From contig JALLPB010000115.1 in the NCBI GenBank assembly GCA_036939975.1, positions 1 to 22,820 of the forward strand: 22,820 nt of DNA. The letters run 5' to 3'. Numbering within the stretch: position 1 is the first letter of the stretch; each line of letters opens with the position of its first letter. The position numbers and the translations under genes were made by a program. Source of the DNA: Cyclostephanos tholiformis (taxonomy: Eukaryota; Bacillariophyta; Thalassiosirophyceae; Thalassiosirales; Thalassiosiraceae). Shown here piece after piece: positions 1 to 9,286 of this stretch. The notes beneath the pieces were generated by a model. It had not been told where the DNA came from. It searched no databases and was given only the letters and a program-made list of their open reading frames with translations.

Positions 1-1410
1 TGGAAGGTCATCCTATTGGACAACCAGTCCACTATGTCACTGTTTTGTAATAAAATATGGTGTCCAACATCCATAAATCTAATGAGTTGCTAACACTGTG
101 TAGCAATGGTGGATCGATGCAAGTAGGACATGTTGCCTCAATTAATAAAACCACTGAGGTTTGGTTTTCTCTCCAAGATGTCAAGCGTCACTACCACCTG
201 AAATAGTTACAATGCGGCATTCATTGTATGGCAAGAGGAACAAGGGCTCCCAAACATGGTATTTAAGGAGCATAGCAGTGGCCTGCACTTTTTTGACCCT
301 AAGCAAGATGCATTCTTGTTTGTGGTCACTGTCAAAGAGAATATGAAGCCGCTCTCCAAGAGACAGATAATATCGGTGTAGAAAGCGAGATTTTTGTTGG
401 CAGGATTAGCGTTTCCTTCTGAGCCCGACTACAAGTGGATCTTGCAGTCTAATCAAGTGCAGGAGTGCCCGGTGATGACAGAAGATGCCATCATTGCAAA
501 TAAAATATGGGGTCCTGATGTCCCATCGCTCAAGGGTAAAACAATGAGAAAAACACCTCCAACTGTCCCTACAGACATCGTAGAGGTCCCGGTAGAGATC
601 CAAGAACTACATCGCATGGTGACAATGTCAATTGGCATGTTTTTTGTAAACAAGACACCGTTCTTTATGACTCTTAGTCAGAAGATAATGTTTACAATGG
701 TCACTCATCTCGCAAACCGCAAGATCAGTATCATCTTCTCTGCCTTAAAGTCGATCCTTTACTTATATCTGCAAAAGGGTTTTCAGATAATAACAATCAA
801 GGCTGATAACAAAATTGCCCCTCTGATGGAGCTGCTCTATGAGCTTCCAGGAGCGCCGACATTGAATCTAACAAGTGCAAACAAAAATGAGCCCAACATC
901 GAACATTGTATTCAAGTCGTCAAGGAGAGAACTAGAGCTGTTCGACACTGTATTCCTTTTACTGCTATTCCAGTAAAAATGGCAATGCACATGGTGTTCT
1001 TTGTTGTTAAGCTATTGAATTACTTCCCAGCAAAGGGTGGCGTCTCCACCCAATTTAGTCCAAAAACGATTATGTCGGGTCAGACATGAAACTACAAACA
1101 ATGCTCTCTCCCGTTTGGCATGTACTGCCAAGTTCACGAAGAAGATAGACCCTGTAACAGTCTCGTTGCACAGACAACTGGTGCAATTTCGGTTGGACCT
1201 GCATCAAATAGGCAGGGTGGATATCTTTTTATGTCTCTTAACACCGGCCGAGTGATCTCACGATGGTCATGGACAGTCATTCCAATGATACAAGCGGTTA
1301 TTGACAAAGTTAATTCAATGGCCGGTGACCAACCTTGACTTCTCACGTTCCTCAATAGGAATGGATCCGAGATTTCCAATGACGATCCTGACATCACACC
1401 ACCGGAGGAT
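1..1410 (+). pseudogene. Element E: protease end, pre-integrase and integrase
   Basis: Positions 13-33 encode ILLDNQS, the aspartic protease active-site turn in the DNQST form seen in this copia group. A pre-integrase stretch follows around 228-470 with one internal TAG. The long open stretch 394-1089 is the integrase core. The first catalytic Asp, expected before MFFVN, is Gly (634-636). The second is kept in KADNK, and the acidic residue near NIEHC is kept. A TGA at 1087-1089 interrupts the frame, but the reading resumes at once with NYKQCSLPFGMYCQVHEED and GRVISRWSW, the usual C-terminal part of integrase. The product would have joined element cDNA to host DNA; here it is broken. Confidence 0.9.
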
Positions 1411-1937
1411 CACCACGAGATCCCAGGAATGATTGGGGATGCTGCACAGATCCCAGGAGTGGATACTGCTGTGGCAATGGAGGAAGCAATAGATAACAAT
1501 GCAGTTGAAACCTTGGAGTTAGAGAATGATCTGAGCAACAATCCTACAAACAAGTCAACGCTGGCAGCTGAACCGCCTACCATTGACTACGACACGGCGG
1601 ATAATGGGCCAACCATTGACTATGACATGGCGGATAATAGGCCAACATTCGAGCTTGATCATGAACCATTGGCAATTACAACACCTGATATCGCTATATC
1701 AACTAAACCACTCACTTTGGATAAGTCTCCCACGCCGATTAAAACAGAGCATCCATCCAGGATTCGAAAACAGGTACAAAGCTACGTACCATCAATGAAA
1801 GGCAAAGCGTACCAATATACTCAAATGGCAGTGATGGAAAACCTACCTCAAATTGTAGAACTGGTCATGACACAATTGGCACTCAAGGCTGTGATCAAGA
1901 CATGGGGTAGCCAGGCTACTACGCTGCAGAAGTAGAG
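1411..1937 (+). pseudogene. Element E: linker between integrase and RT
   Basis: This open stretch (1429-1935) is acidic and low in complexity. It carries a near-duplicate 11-residue block built on PTIDYDTADNG and PTIDYDMADNR, then a basic patch (RIRKQVQSYVPSMKG) and an amphipathic part ending before the RT. In this copia group a variable linker with internal repeats sits here, and SYVPSMKG resembles the conserved boundary of RT that I recall. It has no enzymatic role of its own. The reading is continuous with integrase apart from stops near 1340. Confidence 0.75.
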
Positions 1938-2960
1938 ATGAAGCAACTCCACTGGCAAAACTCTTTCAAGCCGGTTAGATGGAATGAACTAACTGAGAAA
2001 CAGAAGGCTGCAGTGCTAGAATTGCACATATTCCTCACACAGAAGCATACTGGCGAAATCCTGGCGGGAATAAACAAAGAAACTACATCGAGAAAGAAGA
2101 TGCTAGTTCTCCTACTGTATCCACCAAGTCTGTTATATTAACTGCGATCATTGAAGCAATGGAGCAAAGGGACACAGCAATCATCAATGTCCCAAATGCG
2201 TTTATTCAGACGGTTGTCAAAGACAAGTCTAAACGTGTCATTATTCAAATTCGAGGTATGTTAGTAGATATCCTGGTCAAGATTGCGCCAGAGGTGTACT
2301 ATCATTTGTGACTGTCAACAAAAAAGGACAGAAACAAATACTTGTAGAGTGCCTAAATGCATTGTATGGCATGATGGTTGCATCTCTGCTATATTATCAA
2401 AAATTCACCAACAGACTCAAGGAAAAAAGGGTTCAAGGTGAATCTGTATGACACATGTGTATGGAATAAGCAAATCAATGGAAAGCAATGCACAATTTGT
2501 TTTCATGTAGATGACTGCAAAATATTTTACTCATCGAAAGAAGTGGTTGATCATATAATCAAATGGCTAAGAAATGACTACGAAAGTATATTCGAAGATG
2601 GGAGCGGCAAGATGAAAGTGAATTGAGGAAAAGTTCACAAGTATCTTGGAATGACTCTCAATTTTTTGGTCGACCGACAGGTTAAAATATCCATGGTGGA
2701 TTATGCAAAGGAAGTCATCGCTGCATGGGACAAGGCTCCTAAACATACCAACGATGGTTTCAAACTCGTCGAGCTGAAAAGAGTTAGGAAAGGAAAAATG
2801 TGTGCTGCTCCAGAAGATTTGTTCAAGGTGGACAAAGATGCGACCAAGCTCGATGTTGAACAGAGCACGGCCTTCCACAATATTGTAGCAAAAGCTCTTT
2901 ACATGGTGAAAAGAGCAAGCCCTGATGCATCAGTATCAATTGCATCCTAATGACCAGAGT
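1938..2960 (+). pseudogene. Element E: reverse transcriptase
   Basis: The RT starts with MKQLHWQNSFKPVRW and continues through HIFLTQKHTG. Motif A appears as INVPNAFIQT at about 2183-2212. The usual Asp is Asn (codon 2186-2188), a single G-to-A change. The YVDD-type motif is intact as FHVDD at 2501-2515. Downstream, DYESIFEDGSGKM and HKYLGMTLNF follow the family pattern with a TGA between them (2624-2626). At least three frameshifts lie between 2080 and 2430, because neighbouring conserved blocks sit in different frames. The enzyme would copy element RNA into cDNA. Confidence 0.92.
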
Positions 2961-3611
2961 TTGATCTCCTGACATTGATGACTGGAGGAAGCTTGGGCAT
3001 CTAATTGAGTACCTTCGAGCAACAATCAAACTACCTTTGATACTAGGAGCTGAAACAAGTGGAGTATTGCAATGGTATGTGGATGCATCATTTGCCGTCC
3101 ACGCTAATATGAGAGGTCATACTGGTGGTGGTCTGACATTGGGAAGAAGCTTTCCAATCATTAATTCAACCAAGCAAAAGCTAAACATTGGTGTTGATGA
3201 CATGATGCCATCAATACTATGGACAAGATATTTCTTGAAAGCTCAAGGATACCATGTCAGTGACAACATTATCTTTCAGGATAACAAGAGCACGATGTTG
3301 CTGGAATGAAACGGAAAGGCATCTAGTAGCAAGAGAACTAAGCACATCAATGCCCGATATTTTTTATCATGGATAGAATTTCAAAAGGTGAAGTCCAGGT
3401 TGAGTGGTGTCCAACTAAAGAAATGGTTGCTGACTTCATGACAAAACCTCTCCAAGGTGCGGCTTTTGAGAAATTTAGAGATCTAATTATGGGATCACTT
3501 TCAGCAAAGGAAGCAAGCAAAATGGTGACTTGCGATTTAGTGAAGGACAACAGTTGTGAGAGTCTGGGGCAGAAGGACGTGTGCCACAGGAGTGTGTTGG
3601 ATAACAAATAG
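2961..3611 (+). pseudogene. Element E: RNase H domain and end of pol
   Basis: The RNase H domain begins near 3020 and is open in 3037-3309 and 3369-3611. The first Asp is present (YVDASFAVH) and the third in FQDNKS. The block that normally carries the catalytic Glu, the TRSSTE-type motif after STKQKLN, is missing. At 3186/3187 KLN runs directly into IGVDDMM, an in-frame loss I estimate at 27 bp. A stop and frameshift separate LLE from the final part, which reads VEWCPTKEMVADFMTKPLQG. The polyprotein ends at a TAG at 3609-3611. Confidence 0.9.
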
Positions 3612-3620
3612 AGTTACTCA

Positions 3621-3630
3621 AGGTGGGAGA
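3621..3630 (+). promoter_or_regulatory. Element E: polypurine tract
   Basis: The purine-rich run aggtgggaga lies ten bases after the pol stop and directly before a TG that begins the probable 3' LTR. This is where plus-strand DNA synthesis is primed in LTR retrotransposons. Confidence 0.7.
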
Positions 3631-3982
3631 TGTACGGATGACAAGGAATGTGTGGAGGTGCTAACGGACATCCTATGCTGTTGCTCATGAACTTTAATCA
3701 AGCTCACTTTGTTAAAATAATCATCTTTATTATGGAAATCTAAACTACCAATAGGTGTGCTTGAAAAGGCAACCACCAAGGTGGTGATTCCCCAACACTC
3801 CTTGCCAATTTTTAAAATATCACTCACACACCACATCACAAAACCTAGACTGTTTTTCTGATTATGTCATTAAACATTTGAATGAGGCATAAAATAATGT
3901 TTGCCTATTTTTTCAAACGTCAGTCAAACAAATCACCAACCTTAGATAACTCCATTGACAGACATCATGATTCATCTGTCCA
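3631..3982 (+). repeat. Element E: probable 3' LTR
   Basis: The start is set by the polypurine tract and a TG (TGTACGGATGA). The end is inferred from TCATCTGTCCA at 3972-3982, which ends in CA and matches the inverted start at 9 of 11 positions. The partner LTR is outside the window, so the right boundary is not proven. A short hairpin, ACCACC with GGTGGT, lies near 3770. Confidence 0.5.
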
Positions 3983-4157
3983 GATGTCCCATAACATCAT
4001 TTTTTGTAACTTTGGTGAGGATAACGTTCTCACCAAACTCACATAATGCTTCTACATCTGGATTTCGACACATCATTTTATATGGGATCATGCACACCAG
4101 GAGAACTATAGCTGCTGTACCATGTAAGAAAAAAATCTTTGAATAAGACACGTGCAC
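3983..4157 (-). other. Unrecognised open stretch next to element E
   Basis: Between the E LTR and the split plus-strand frame, the minus strand is open for about 58 codons. The translation has a hydrophobic part (AAIVLLVCMIPYKMM) followed by NPDVEALCEFGENVILTKV. It runs into the E LTR, so E could have interrupted it. I recognise no family and see no conserved motif, and it could be a chance frame. The rest of 3983-4327 shows nothing I can name. Confidence 0.2.
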
Positions 4158-4327
4158 TCTCTAAAACTGCCCAATGACATGGTGCTAATTCTACCTTCAA
4201 CAATGTGGAAAGTGCTAATTGTGCCTCCAACGAGGTAGATGGTGATGATTCTTCCTCTTCCAGAGCATGTTCTACTACTAATGGATTAATGGGTGGTCCC
4301 CAAACTTGTCAGCTATAACTTTGAATA

Positions 4328-4416
4328 GAGGAGGAACATGACAATGCATCCAATGCCTCACTATTGGCTCACATTGCTAGTGAGTCCATTGCTAATGAAG
4401 TAGCATGGGATGCACA
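4328..4416 (+). pseudogene. Left half of a reading frame split by element A
   Basis: From 4328 the plus strand is open and encodes an Asp/Glu/Ala/Ser-rich stretch ending in IANEVAWDA at the edge of A. After removing A and one target copy, it continues in frame at 21563 with NLPSIDDGAIDN. An open stretch just upstream (about 4186-4310), rich in Ser, Asp and Asn, may belong to the same gene in another frame. I do not recognise the protein. It could be a host gene remnant or part of another mobile element. Confidence 0.4.
4412..4416. repeat. Target-site duplication of element A, left copy
   Basis: The five bases gcaca lie just outside the left LTR of A. The right copy at 21563-21567 is gcaaa, one mismatch in five. 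Five bases is the usual copia duplication length. Confidence 0.7.
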
Positions 4417-4705
4417 TACTAGACCTAAGAACTATTGCTGTAGCCAATGAAAAGGTTATTTATCATTTATGAGTGTCTTGGGGTAGTTGTTATTGGTTTC
4501 CATCTCGAATTCAGGCATCTTTATTACTGGTTGTGTTTTTTTTGGAAATGGCCATTATTTGGTTTGGTGTCCCATTTCCCCTTTCTGGAATACTATTTGG
4601 TGTTAGTATATCCTGTGACTAAGTGACATTTAGTAGCTTTGGTTTTGGCAGGATTTGTTTGTCTTTTCCGCTGATATCCAAGTGCCTACTTTGGTAGGTC
4701 TAACA
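4417..4705 (-). repeat. Element A: 3' LTR
   Basis: Read on the minus strand it starts TGTTAGACC and ends GGTCTAGTA, so its terminal nine bases form an imperfect inverted repeat. It aligns along its length with 21301-21562, with one larger indel near 4510-4540. It contains gttatttatcattt at 4455-4468, the exact complement of the bases just inside the 5' LTR. Confidence 0.93.
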
Positions 4706-4714
4706 CACCCTTGC
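4706..4714 (-). promoter_or_regulatory. Element A: polypurine tract
   Basis: The minus strand reads GCAAGGGTG directly before the 3' LTR. The same nine bases precede the 3' LTR of element B. Confidence 0.75.
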
Positions 4715-4877
4715 CATAAGTTGCTAAGGCACACGGAGCTGCAAATGTTGTGGGTCCAAATTGTTCCGTTGTTGGTGTTTCTGTGCAAAAGAATTTGTTT
4801 TGATTTATGCAGTTGTCTAGTGGGTTATGGCAAGATCCTTGGCTGGTGATATCAGAAAAAGGTTCTTGTATTCCGGG

Positions 4878-5470
4878 TCATTTGTGGGTGTCAAGAATGT
4901 GGGTCTTGTTGTGGTGGCTGCCTGGATGATTCTTGGTGAAATAATCTGCCAAGTTTTGTGTACCTCGATGCTAGTAATAGTGGAAATGTCCCTGGGTGTT
5001 GTGGCAGCACAGCCAGTGGAAATGCATATCCATCGCCTTCAGTGCCTTTGGCATGATTTTGTTGGTGAGAAGTGTGTTTGCTGTGGCGTTGCTGGTTTGC
5101 ATTGGTTTTTGTGGCTGGGGGTGTCCGATTTCCTCAAGCATTTGATGAATAGGGCACCAAGTTCTGCCTCTGCCGCAGTTGACATGACTGCTTGTATTAT
5201 TTGGGAGATGTTGAGGATGTCCTCATTGTTTGTTGGGATGTCCTCTTTGCCTGACATGAACATGTGCCCCCCTGCCAGGCTGCAGGCTTTTGGCTTGGAT
5301 AGCTATGACGATTCATTGCTGTGGGTGGCTAGGACCATTGCGCTTGCCTTGTAGGTAAGTATTGCTTCTTCCTGTGATGCCATATAATCTAAAAATTGTT
5401 TGCATAGCATCATTGTGCATTCCTTCAAGTATGCTTGTTGTGACACCACCTCTCGGTGCTCATTTTGAAC
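4878..5470 (-). pseudogene. Element A: RNase H domain and end of pol
   Basis: Reading down from 5400, LDYMASQEEAILTY leads into the RNase H core. The first catalytic position, usually HSDAS, reads HSNES (Asn codon 5315-5317, G-to-A). The Glu is kept in AAEAELGALFI. The third Asp is Ser in QTSNATA. The end reads KALKAMDMHFHWL and QNLADYFTKNHPGSHH, the usual terminus of this copia group, with an internal TAG. The final stop is at 4878-4880, about 170 bases before the 3' LTR. Plus-strand frames across this stretch are antisense shadows. Confidence 0.9.
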
Positions 5471-5473
5471 TTA

Positions 5474-5505
5474 TCTGGTGGGAACAAAAATATTTTCCCA
5501 CCAGA
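5474..5505. repeat. Perfect 11-bp hairpin inside the RT of element A
   Basis: TCTGGTGGGAA (5474-5484) and TTCCCACCAGA (5495-5505) are perfect inverted copies around a 10-base loop. They lie where roughly 120 expected codons of RT/RNase H are absent, so they may be the scar of a rearrangement or a small insertion. Confidence 0.7.
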
Positions 5506-6328
5506 CAGAATCCTACAGGGAGTATGTATATTTTAGTCCAAATTAGTCCACCATGAGGAACAAGCTGATGGGATGGGTGTCATGTTTCCACATTCCCAGG
5601 GTCATCTGGCTCTGGTGGAATCTATGTTTCTTGTGTTGCACTTCAAGGAGTTGCTGGGTGATGATACCAGCCTGTGGGGGACCAAACATCCCTTACTGGA
5701 TCTTGCAGTAGACATAGCAGTTGATTGTTGCCTTTTTGTGGAGTTTATATTGTGCAATGTCATCCTTGGGCATGTCAAACAAGTGGAGGCGCATGTATTT
5801 GTATCGTGCCATTGGGGAGTTCAGATAAAAATCCTTTTTGTCCATAGTCATGAACTTTGCACTAGGTGTTGATATGATACTGTTGAGTAGTAATTTTAAT
5901 GTGTATGTCAGTGGTGGGGGTACCTGCGTCATTGGGGTAATTCACTCTGTCTCTGCCTGCTACTAATCTTGTCCTGTTGGGTTCTTCAGTTGTTTTTGGG
6001 CGGATCAGAACAGTGATGAGGCCATAGGTTACATCCTTAGTTCTGTCTTTTGGTACCTGGGTTTCTGGATGAAGAAAATCCTATTTATTCCAGTGTTGTG
6101 ACTGGGCATGCCTTGGGCTAGCCAACCAATTTTGTTGCTGTACAAGTGCATCCAAGTGGAGCAAATTTTTGGGTTTGTTGTGAGGTGCCTGTATTCAAGG
6201 AGCTCTTTGTCGCCATTCACTGAGTTAACCATGTCGCTAAAGTGTGTCATCGGAAAGTGCTGCATGGCCATTTGGTTGGGCATTATTGTAGGTGTTGCTT
6301 TCAGATTGCTGATCTCAGCACATGCCAA
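5495..6328 (-). pseudogene. Element A: reverse transcriptase
   Basis: From 6328 the frame reads ISNLKATPTIMPNQM and LLEYRHLTTNPK, then IGWLAQGMPSHNTGINRIFFI, the N-terminal RT block of this group. NRTRLVAGRDRVNYPNDAGT follows, then after a frameshift ISTPSAKFMTMDKKDFYLNS (motif A, Asp kept) at 5693-5932. A further shift leads to GPPQAGIITQQLLE, then LGMWKHDTHPISLFLMVD. The YVDD-type motif is broken: the first Asp is kept, and the codon where the second is expected is a TAA (5543-5548). After that, most of the segment expected between the motif and the RNase H linker is missing. Confidence 0.9.
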
Positions 6329-7067
6329 TATTGCCTCCTGGCTGATTCTCTTTTTTTACCTTGTTGCTTGTTGCATGGGGGGGGAATCATCATCCGCCTC
6401 CTCATCCTGTGAGATGTAGTTGGGCCAGGCTGCAGGAAACTTTGCATCTACTGCCATGGCCGTGACTGGGAAAGTGTTGCAAGGGCCTGTTCAACTGGCC
6501 ACATGGATTGGCTTGCAACAATCTGCTCAATTAACCAGGGGGACTGTGGCCCCCCTTTTGGCCACCATTGGATTAGGCACTGCTTCCATTTACTTTAGAA
6601 TGTGAGTTGTTATGCATGCTTCTGGGTATGCCTTTATTCAGGTTTGTTGCTCCTTTGCTGTTGCTTTTGCCACTTCATTCTTTGCTGTTGCAATTTTTGT
6701 GAATTATTCACTGACCCATTTCAATGCCTCTGCTGTCTCATTGCTTCCTGGGATGTGGCCTTTTAATGCAACTGTGAGCTGTTGGGCTGCCACTACCATG
6801 TGTGATTCAGGTGAGGATGTACTGGTGCTTGAAATGTACCATGTCATTTATTTTTGTTGCTCTTGTTGTTGTCACGTACACCCTGAAGCATCAATGGTGC
6901 TCAATAGATGTGCCAAGGTTGAAACCTGGTTTGGATCTGGTGTCCCACAAGCATCAGTCATCCGGCTTGATGTGTAAATGTATACTGCAGCAATGTGGGG
7001 CAAAAGGTTTTTGCATGTAGTTGTGGGTTCCATGGACGTGTACAAAAGCCAATATGTGTGGGGCTAC
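6329..7067 (-). pseudogene. Element A: integrase C-terminal part and linker
   Basis: The minus strand carries blocks typical of this region in several frames. YMQKPFAP comes first, then TRSKPGFNLGTSIEHHRCFR and HFKHQYILT. Next are SPESHMVVAAQQLTVALKG and NETAEALKWVSE. Stops and frameshifts separate the blocks. The plus-strand frames here, some hydrophobic and over 100 codons, are antisense to these blocks and are not genes. Confidence 0.85.
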
Positions 7068-7585
7068 TCATGATTGGTGTAGCATGTTTAAGGTGAGCTT
7101 GGTTGGTTCAATGAGATGACACCACAATGATAGTGGGAACTTGTCATCAACTCCAACTAAGATGAAGATAAAATGGGATTTGAATGTTTGAATTGCCCTT
7201 CCACTTGGTTTCTCTGTGTTGCCCAGGGGAATGAGTTCATGTTCCATTCCATTTTCTCTGATGTATTCCTTCATAGTTTTTGAGCACTTGTTGTCAAGTA
7301 CTTGTTTTGTCAATCCTAGTTCCACCACTCTCATTCTATCTATGATCTTTTGGCACACCTTGATTAATTCTCCCTCTGTTCTATTCTTCATTGGCTCTGT
7401 GAATATCGACTGCCTTGTTACAAAGTGCTCTATGTGGGCAAAAAAATGTTGAGCTTGTTAGGTGGTGAGAGTGAGTGGGCAGATAAATTGTCCGCTTCAA
7501 TTTTGATGCATTTCTCTTCAATTGTGATCATCTTTTCCAATACTTGTTGCTTTGTTGATTGTATCCCTTTGCATTATCCCTTGAG
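7068..7585 (-). pseudogene. Element A: integrase catalytic core
   Basis: The open part 7068-7391 reads EPMKNRTEGELIKVCQK, KQVLDNKCSKTMK and GRAIQTFKSHFIFILVG, and ends LSLWCHLIEPTKLTLNML, a textbook copia integrase core. The second catalytic Asp (VLDN) is present. The Glu expected in the AERAIQ-type motif is Gly (SGRAIQ). The stretch 7392-7585, where the first Asp should lie, is badly decayed with stops; an SGQF remnant is all I can see. At 7585/7586 the sequence meets the target duplication of B, and A continues at 15413. Confidence 0.88.
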
Positions 7586-7590
7586 ATGTA
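7586..7590. repeat. Target-site duplication of element B, left copy
   Basis: The five bases atgta directly flank the left LTR of B. An identical copy flanks the right LTR at 15408-15412. The match is perfect and has the length expected of copia integrase. Confidence 0.92.
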
Positions 7591-7748
7591 TATTGATCAT
7601 TGACACTAGAAAGCTGTTGTAATTCGGTTGTTACTGAATTAATGAGCTGCTTTTTGAGTGTGCTAAAAATCTCGAGGATTTAAATATTTGGCTGACAGTT
7701 TTCTGGTTTAGCCAACTGTAACATGTGTAACATTTGCATATGTTAATA
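7591..7748 (-). repeat. Element B: 3' LTR
   Basis: On the minus strand it starts TATTAAC and ends GATCAATA, without the usual TG and CA ends. It aligns without gaps to 15250-15407. It contains gttgttactgaatt at 7627-7640, the complement of the primer-binding position of B. A 16-bp near-palindrome lies at 7729-7744. Confidence 0.95.
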
Positions 7749-7757
7749 CACCCTTGC
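7749..7757 (-). promoter_or_regulatory. Element B: polypurine tract
   Basis: The minus strand reads GCAAGGGTG directly before the 3' LTR, identical to the tract of A although the LTRs of A and B are unrelated in sequence. Confidence 0.75.
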
Positions 7758-7785
7758 AGAAAACCTTGCAAATAAAACTTTGTCC

Positions 7786-8499
7786 TCATTGCCTGACCGA
7801 TTTCCTTGTTGGGTTGTTGTAAATGCAGTCATTGCAATCTGCAACATGCGTCAAAAATTCTCCCCGGACATTTCGATGATGTGATGGCGGATGATATAAT
7901 CAGCCAAATCTGTCTTACCGGGTCTCCAATAAATTTTAAATTGTCCCTGCTGTTCCCTATCAAACAACCATTCAAAGCGCATATCCATTGACTTTATGTG
8001 CTTTGGTCACACCCTAGAGTTTATGATGTCCTCTGCAGTTGAGTTGTTGGTTTGAATTGGCATTCAAGGTTGGGGATGTCCCATCTCTTGTAAGATCCGC
8101 CGCATGTGCACCGCTTCTTTTGCATTAATGAATAAAGCTCCCAGCTTGGCTTCTGCAGTGAATGTCATTACTGCATCTATTATTTGAGCAATTGTCAGCA
8201 CTGCACCATTATTTTGTGGATTTTGGATGTCACTGGAAAGGGAAAAAATGCCCCCCCACTCGACTTTGAGCTTTGCTCTCATTTAGATATCCGGTGTCAC
8301 TGTGGATAGCCAATACCATATCACTTGCATGGTAAGTTAACATTGCTTCTTCATGGTTTGCACAATAATCTAATAGCTGCTTGACTCTTTCCATTGTCTT
8401 TTGTGTAGAAGAAGCTTGTTGTGTCACAATGGCATTTAGTGCAACTACACACAGTTGGATCAGTGGCACCACTATAATACAACAATGTTCCAGTGATGG
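7786..8499 (-). pseudogene. Element B: RNase H domain and end of pol
   Basis: The frame 8230-8502 carries TQQASSTQKTMERVKQLLDY and YHASDMVLAIHSDTGYLNE, with the first catalytic Asp kept. The next block, in another frame, reads NNGAVLTIAQIIDAVM, and the catalytic Glu has become Lys in AEAKLGALFI (8145-8147). After a TGA the sequence goes on with QTNNSTAE, where the third Asp is Asn (8046-8048). It then reads MDMRFEWLFDREQQGQFKIY and RPGKTDLADY. A one-base shift restores HHRNVRGEFL, and the polyprotein ends at 7786-7788. The shift near 8250 lies in runs of A and C. Confidence 0.92.
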
Positions 8500-9183
8500 C
8501 ATGGATGTATTTTTGTCTCTCTTTGGTTAGGTGAGTACTTTGAGTTTCCGGCTCCACATATTGCGCCTTTGCTCCATATGTTGGTGTTGTGTGCTGATGC
8601 GGTGAATTTTGCAACCGCCATGGATGCTCATGTCCAAACCATTGTGATGCCTTTGTAATGTATCCTGGCATGGATAAATGTACACTCTTGTTATGGTAGT
8701 CCCAATCAAAGGTGATCCTAATGTATTTGCTGCCTGCCCAATCTTCAGAGATCACATAATGTTGCTTGAGAATACTAATTAAATGCATTGCATTTTCTTT
8801 TCCAGCATATTTCACTCCAAAATTATTGACAACAAGAGTGAAAGATATAGGCCGGGTTATTTGAGTCCACAAACCTGGTACTGTTGGACACTGTGAGTAA
8901 CAATAATCATTCAATCGCTATTCTAATAATAATTGTGCTAATATTCCTGCTTGCGGTAATCCATACATGCCCTTTCTGATTTCAACGTATACATGTCCAT
9001 TGCTTGCTACCTTGTCACGTAAATTACACTCGATAATAATCTCCTCTGGATTGTCATCAATTTTGATTGGCACGTATTTGTATCGAGTCATCAGCATATT
9101 GAGGTAGAAATTCTTCACATCTAAAGTCATGTATTGAGCTCCTTGAGTGGATATGACACTATTGACATGCATTTTGATGAGTG
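8351..9183 (-). pseudogene. Element B: reverse transcriptase, C-terminal portion
   Basis: This part resumes at the left TTAA of D with TLIKMHVNSVISTQGAQY and motif A MTLDVKNFYLN (Asp kept). It continues through EIRKGMYGLPQAGILAQLL, where a single TAG (near 8915) separates it from PTVPGLWTQITRPISFTLVV. The YVDD-type motif reads VVNNF: both catalytic Asp codons are now AAT (8822-8827), two separate G-to-A changes that would abolish polymerase activity. The next blocks, DWAGSKYIRITFDWDY and VHLSMPGYITKA, are well preserved. Near 8460 a frameshift leads into RNase H. The N-terminal RT portion lies beyond D at 12439-12621. Confidence 0.94.
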
Positions 9184-9187
9184 TTAA
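9184..9187. repeat. TTAA target duplication of element D, left copy
   Basis: TTAA directly precedes the left terminal repeat of D. The other copy is at 12435-12438. TTAA is the obligate piggyBac target. Confidence 0.9.
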
Positions 9188-9202
9188 CAGCTTAACAGCT
9201 AT
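9188..9202 (+). repeat. Element D: left terminal inverted repeat
   Basis: The sequence is CAGCTTAACAGCTAT. The right end read inward is CAGCTCAACAGCTAT. A perfect 16-bp palindrome, TTGGCACTAGTGCCAA, follows at 9202-9217 and has no counterpart at the right end. Confidence 0.92.
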
Positions 9203-9286
9203 TGGCACTAGTGCCAACTTTTTAATGAGCTTTGTTGTATTGTAGTTTTTTAGCAAATTGCCTTTTTGTCTGCTCTCAAACTTAGG

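Larger units (their letters stand above)
1..3982 (+). mobile_element. Element E: Ty1/copia retrotransposon, 3' part
   Basis: The window opens inside the protease of a plus-strand copia element and follows it through integrase, a linker, RT and RNase H to a stop at 3609-3611. A purine-rich tract (3621-3630) and a probable 3' LTR (3631-3982) follow. The domain order PR-IN-RT-RH is diagnostic of Ty1/copia. Wording such as LLDNQST, FFVNK, FHVDDC, DASFAVH and KEMVADFMTKPLQG matches the copia polyproteins I recall from diatoms and related algae. The 5' LTR, gag and start of protease lie outside the window. Several stops, frameshifts and deletions make it a fossil. Confidence 0.93.

Noticed and set aside
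3618..3839. Minus-strand frame of 73 codons
   Set aside because: It lies antisense to the probable 3' LTR of E and shows no motif.
4827..5354. Plus-strand frame of 175 codons
   Set aside because: It is exactly antisense to the recognisable RNase H of element A, and its translation shows no motif of its own.
6108..7020. Several plus-strand frames with hydrophobic, membrane-like stretches
   Set aside because: They lie opposite the integrase C-terminus, linker and RT start of element A. The Leu/Val/Cys richness comes from reading acidic and Ala/Gln-rich codons on the wrong strand.
7749..7750. Starting the LTR of B at TG (TGTATTAAC)
   Set aside because: The other LTR has no TG at that place. 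Starting at TATTAAC gives two 158-bp LTRs and a perfect 5-bp duplication.
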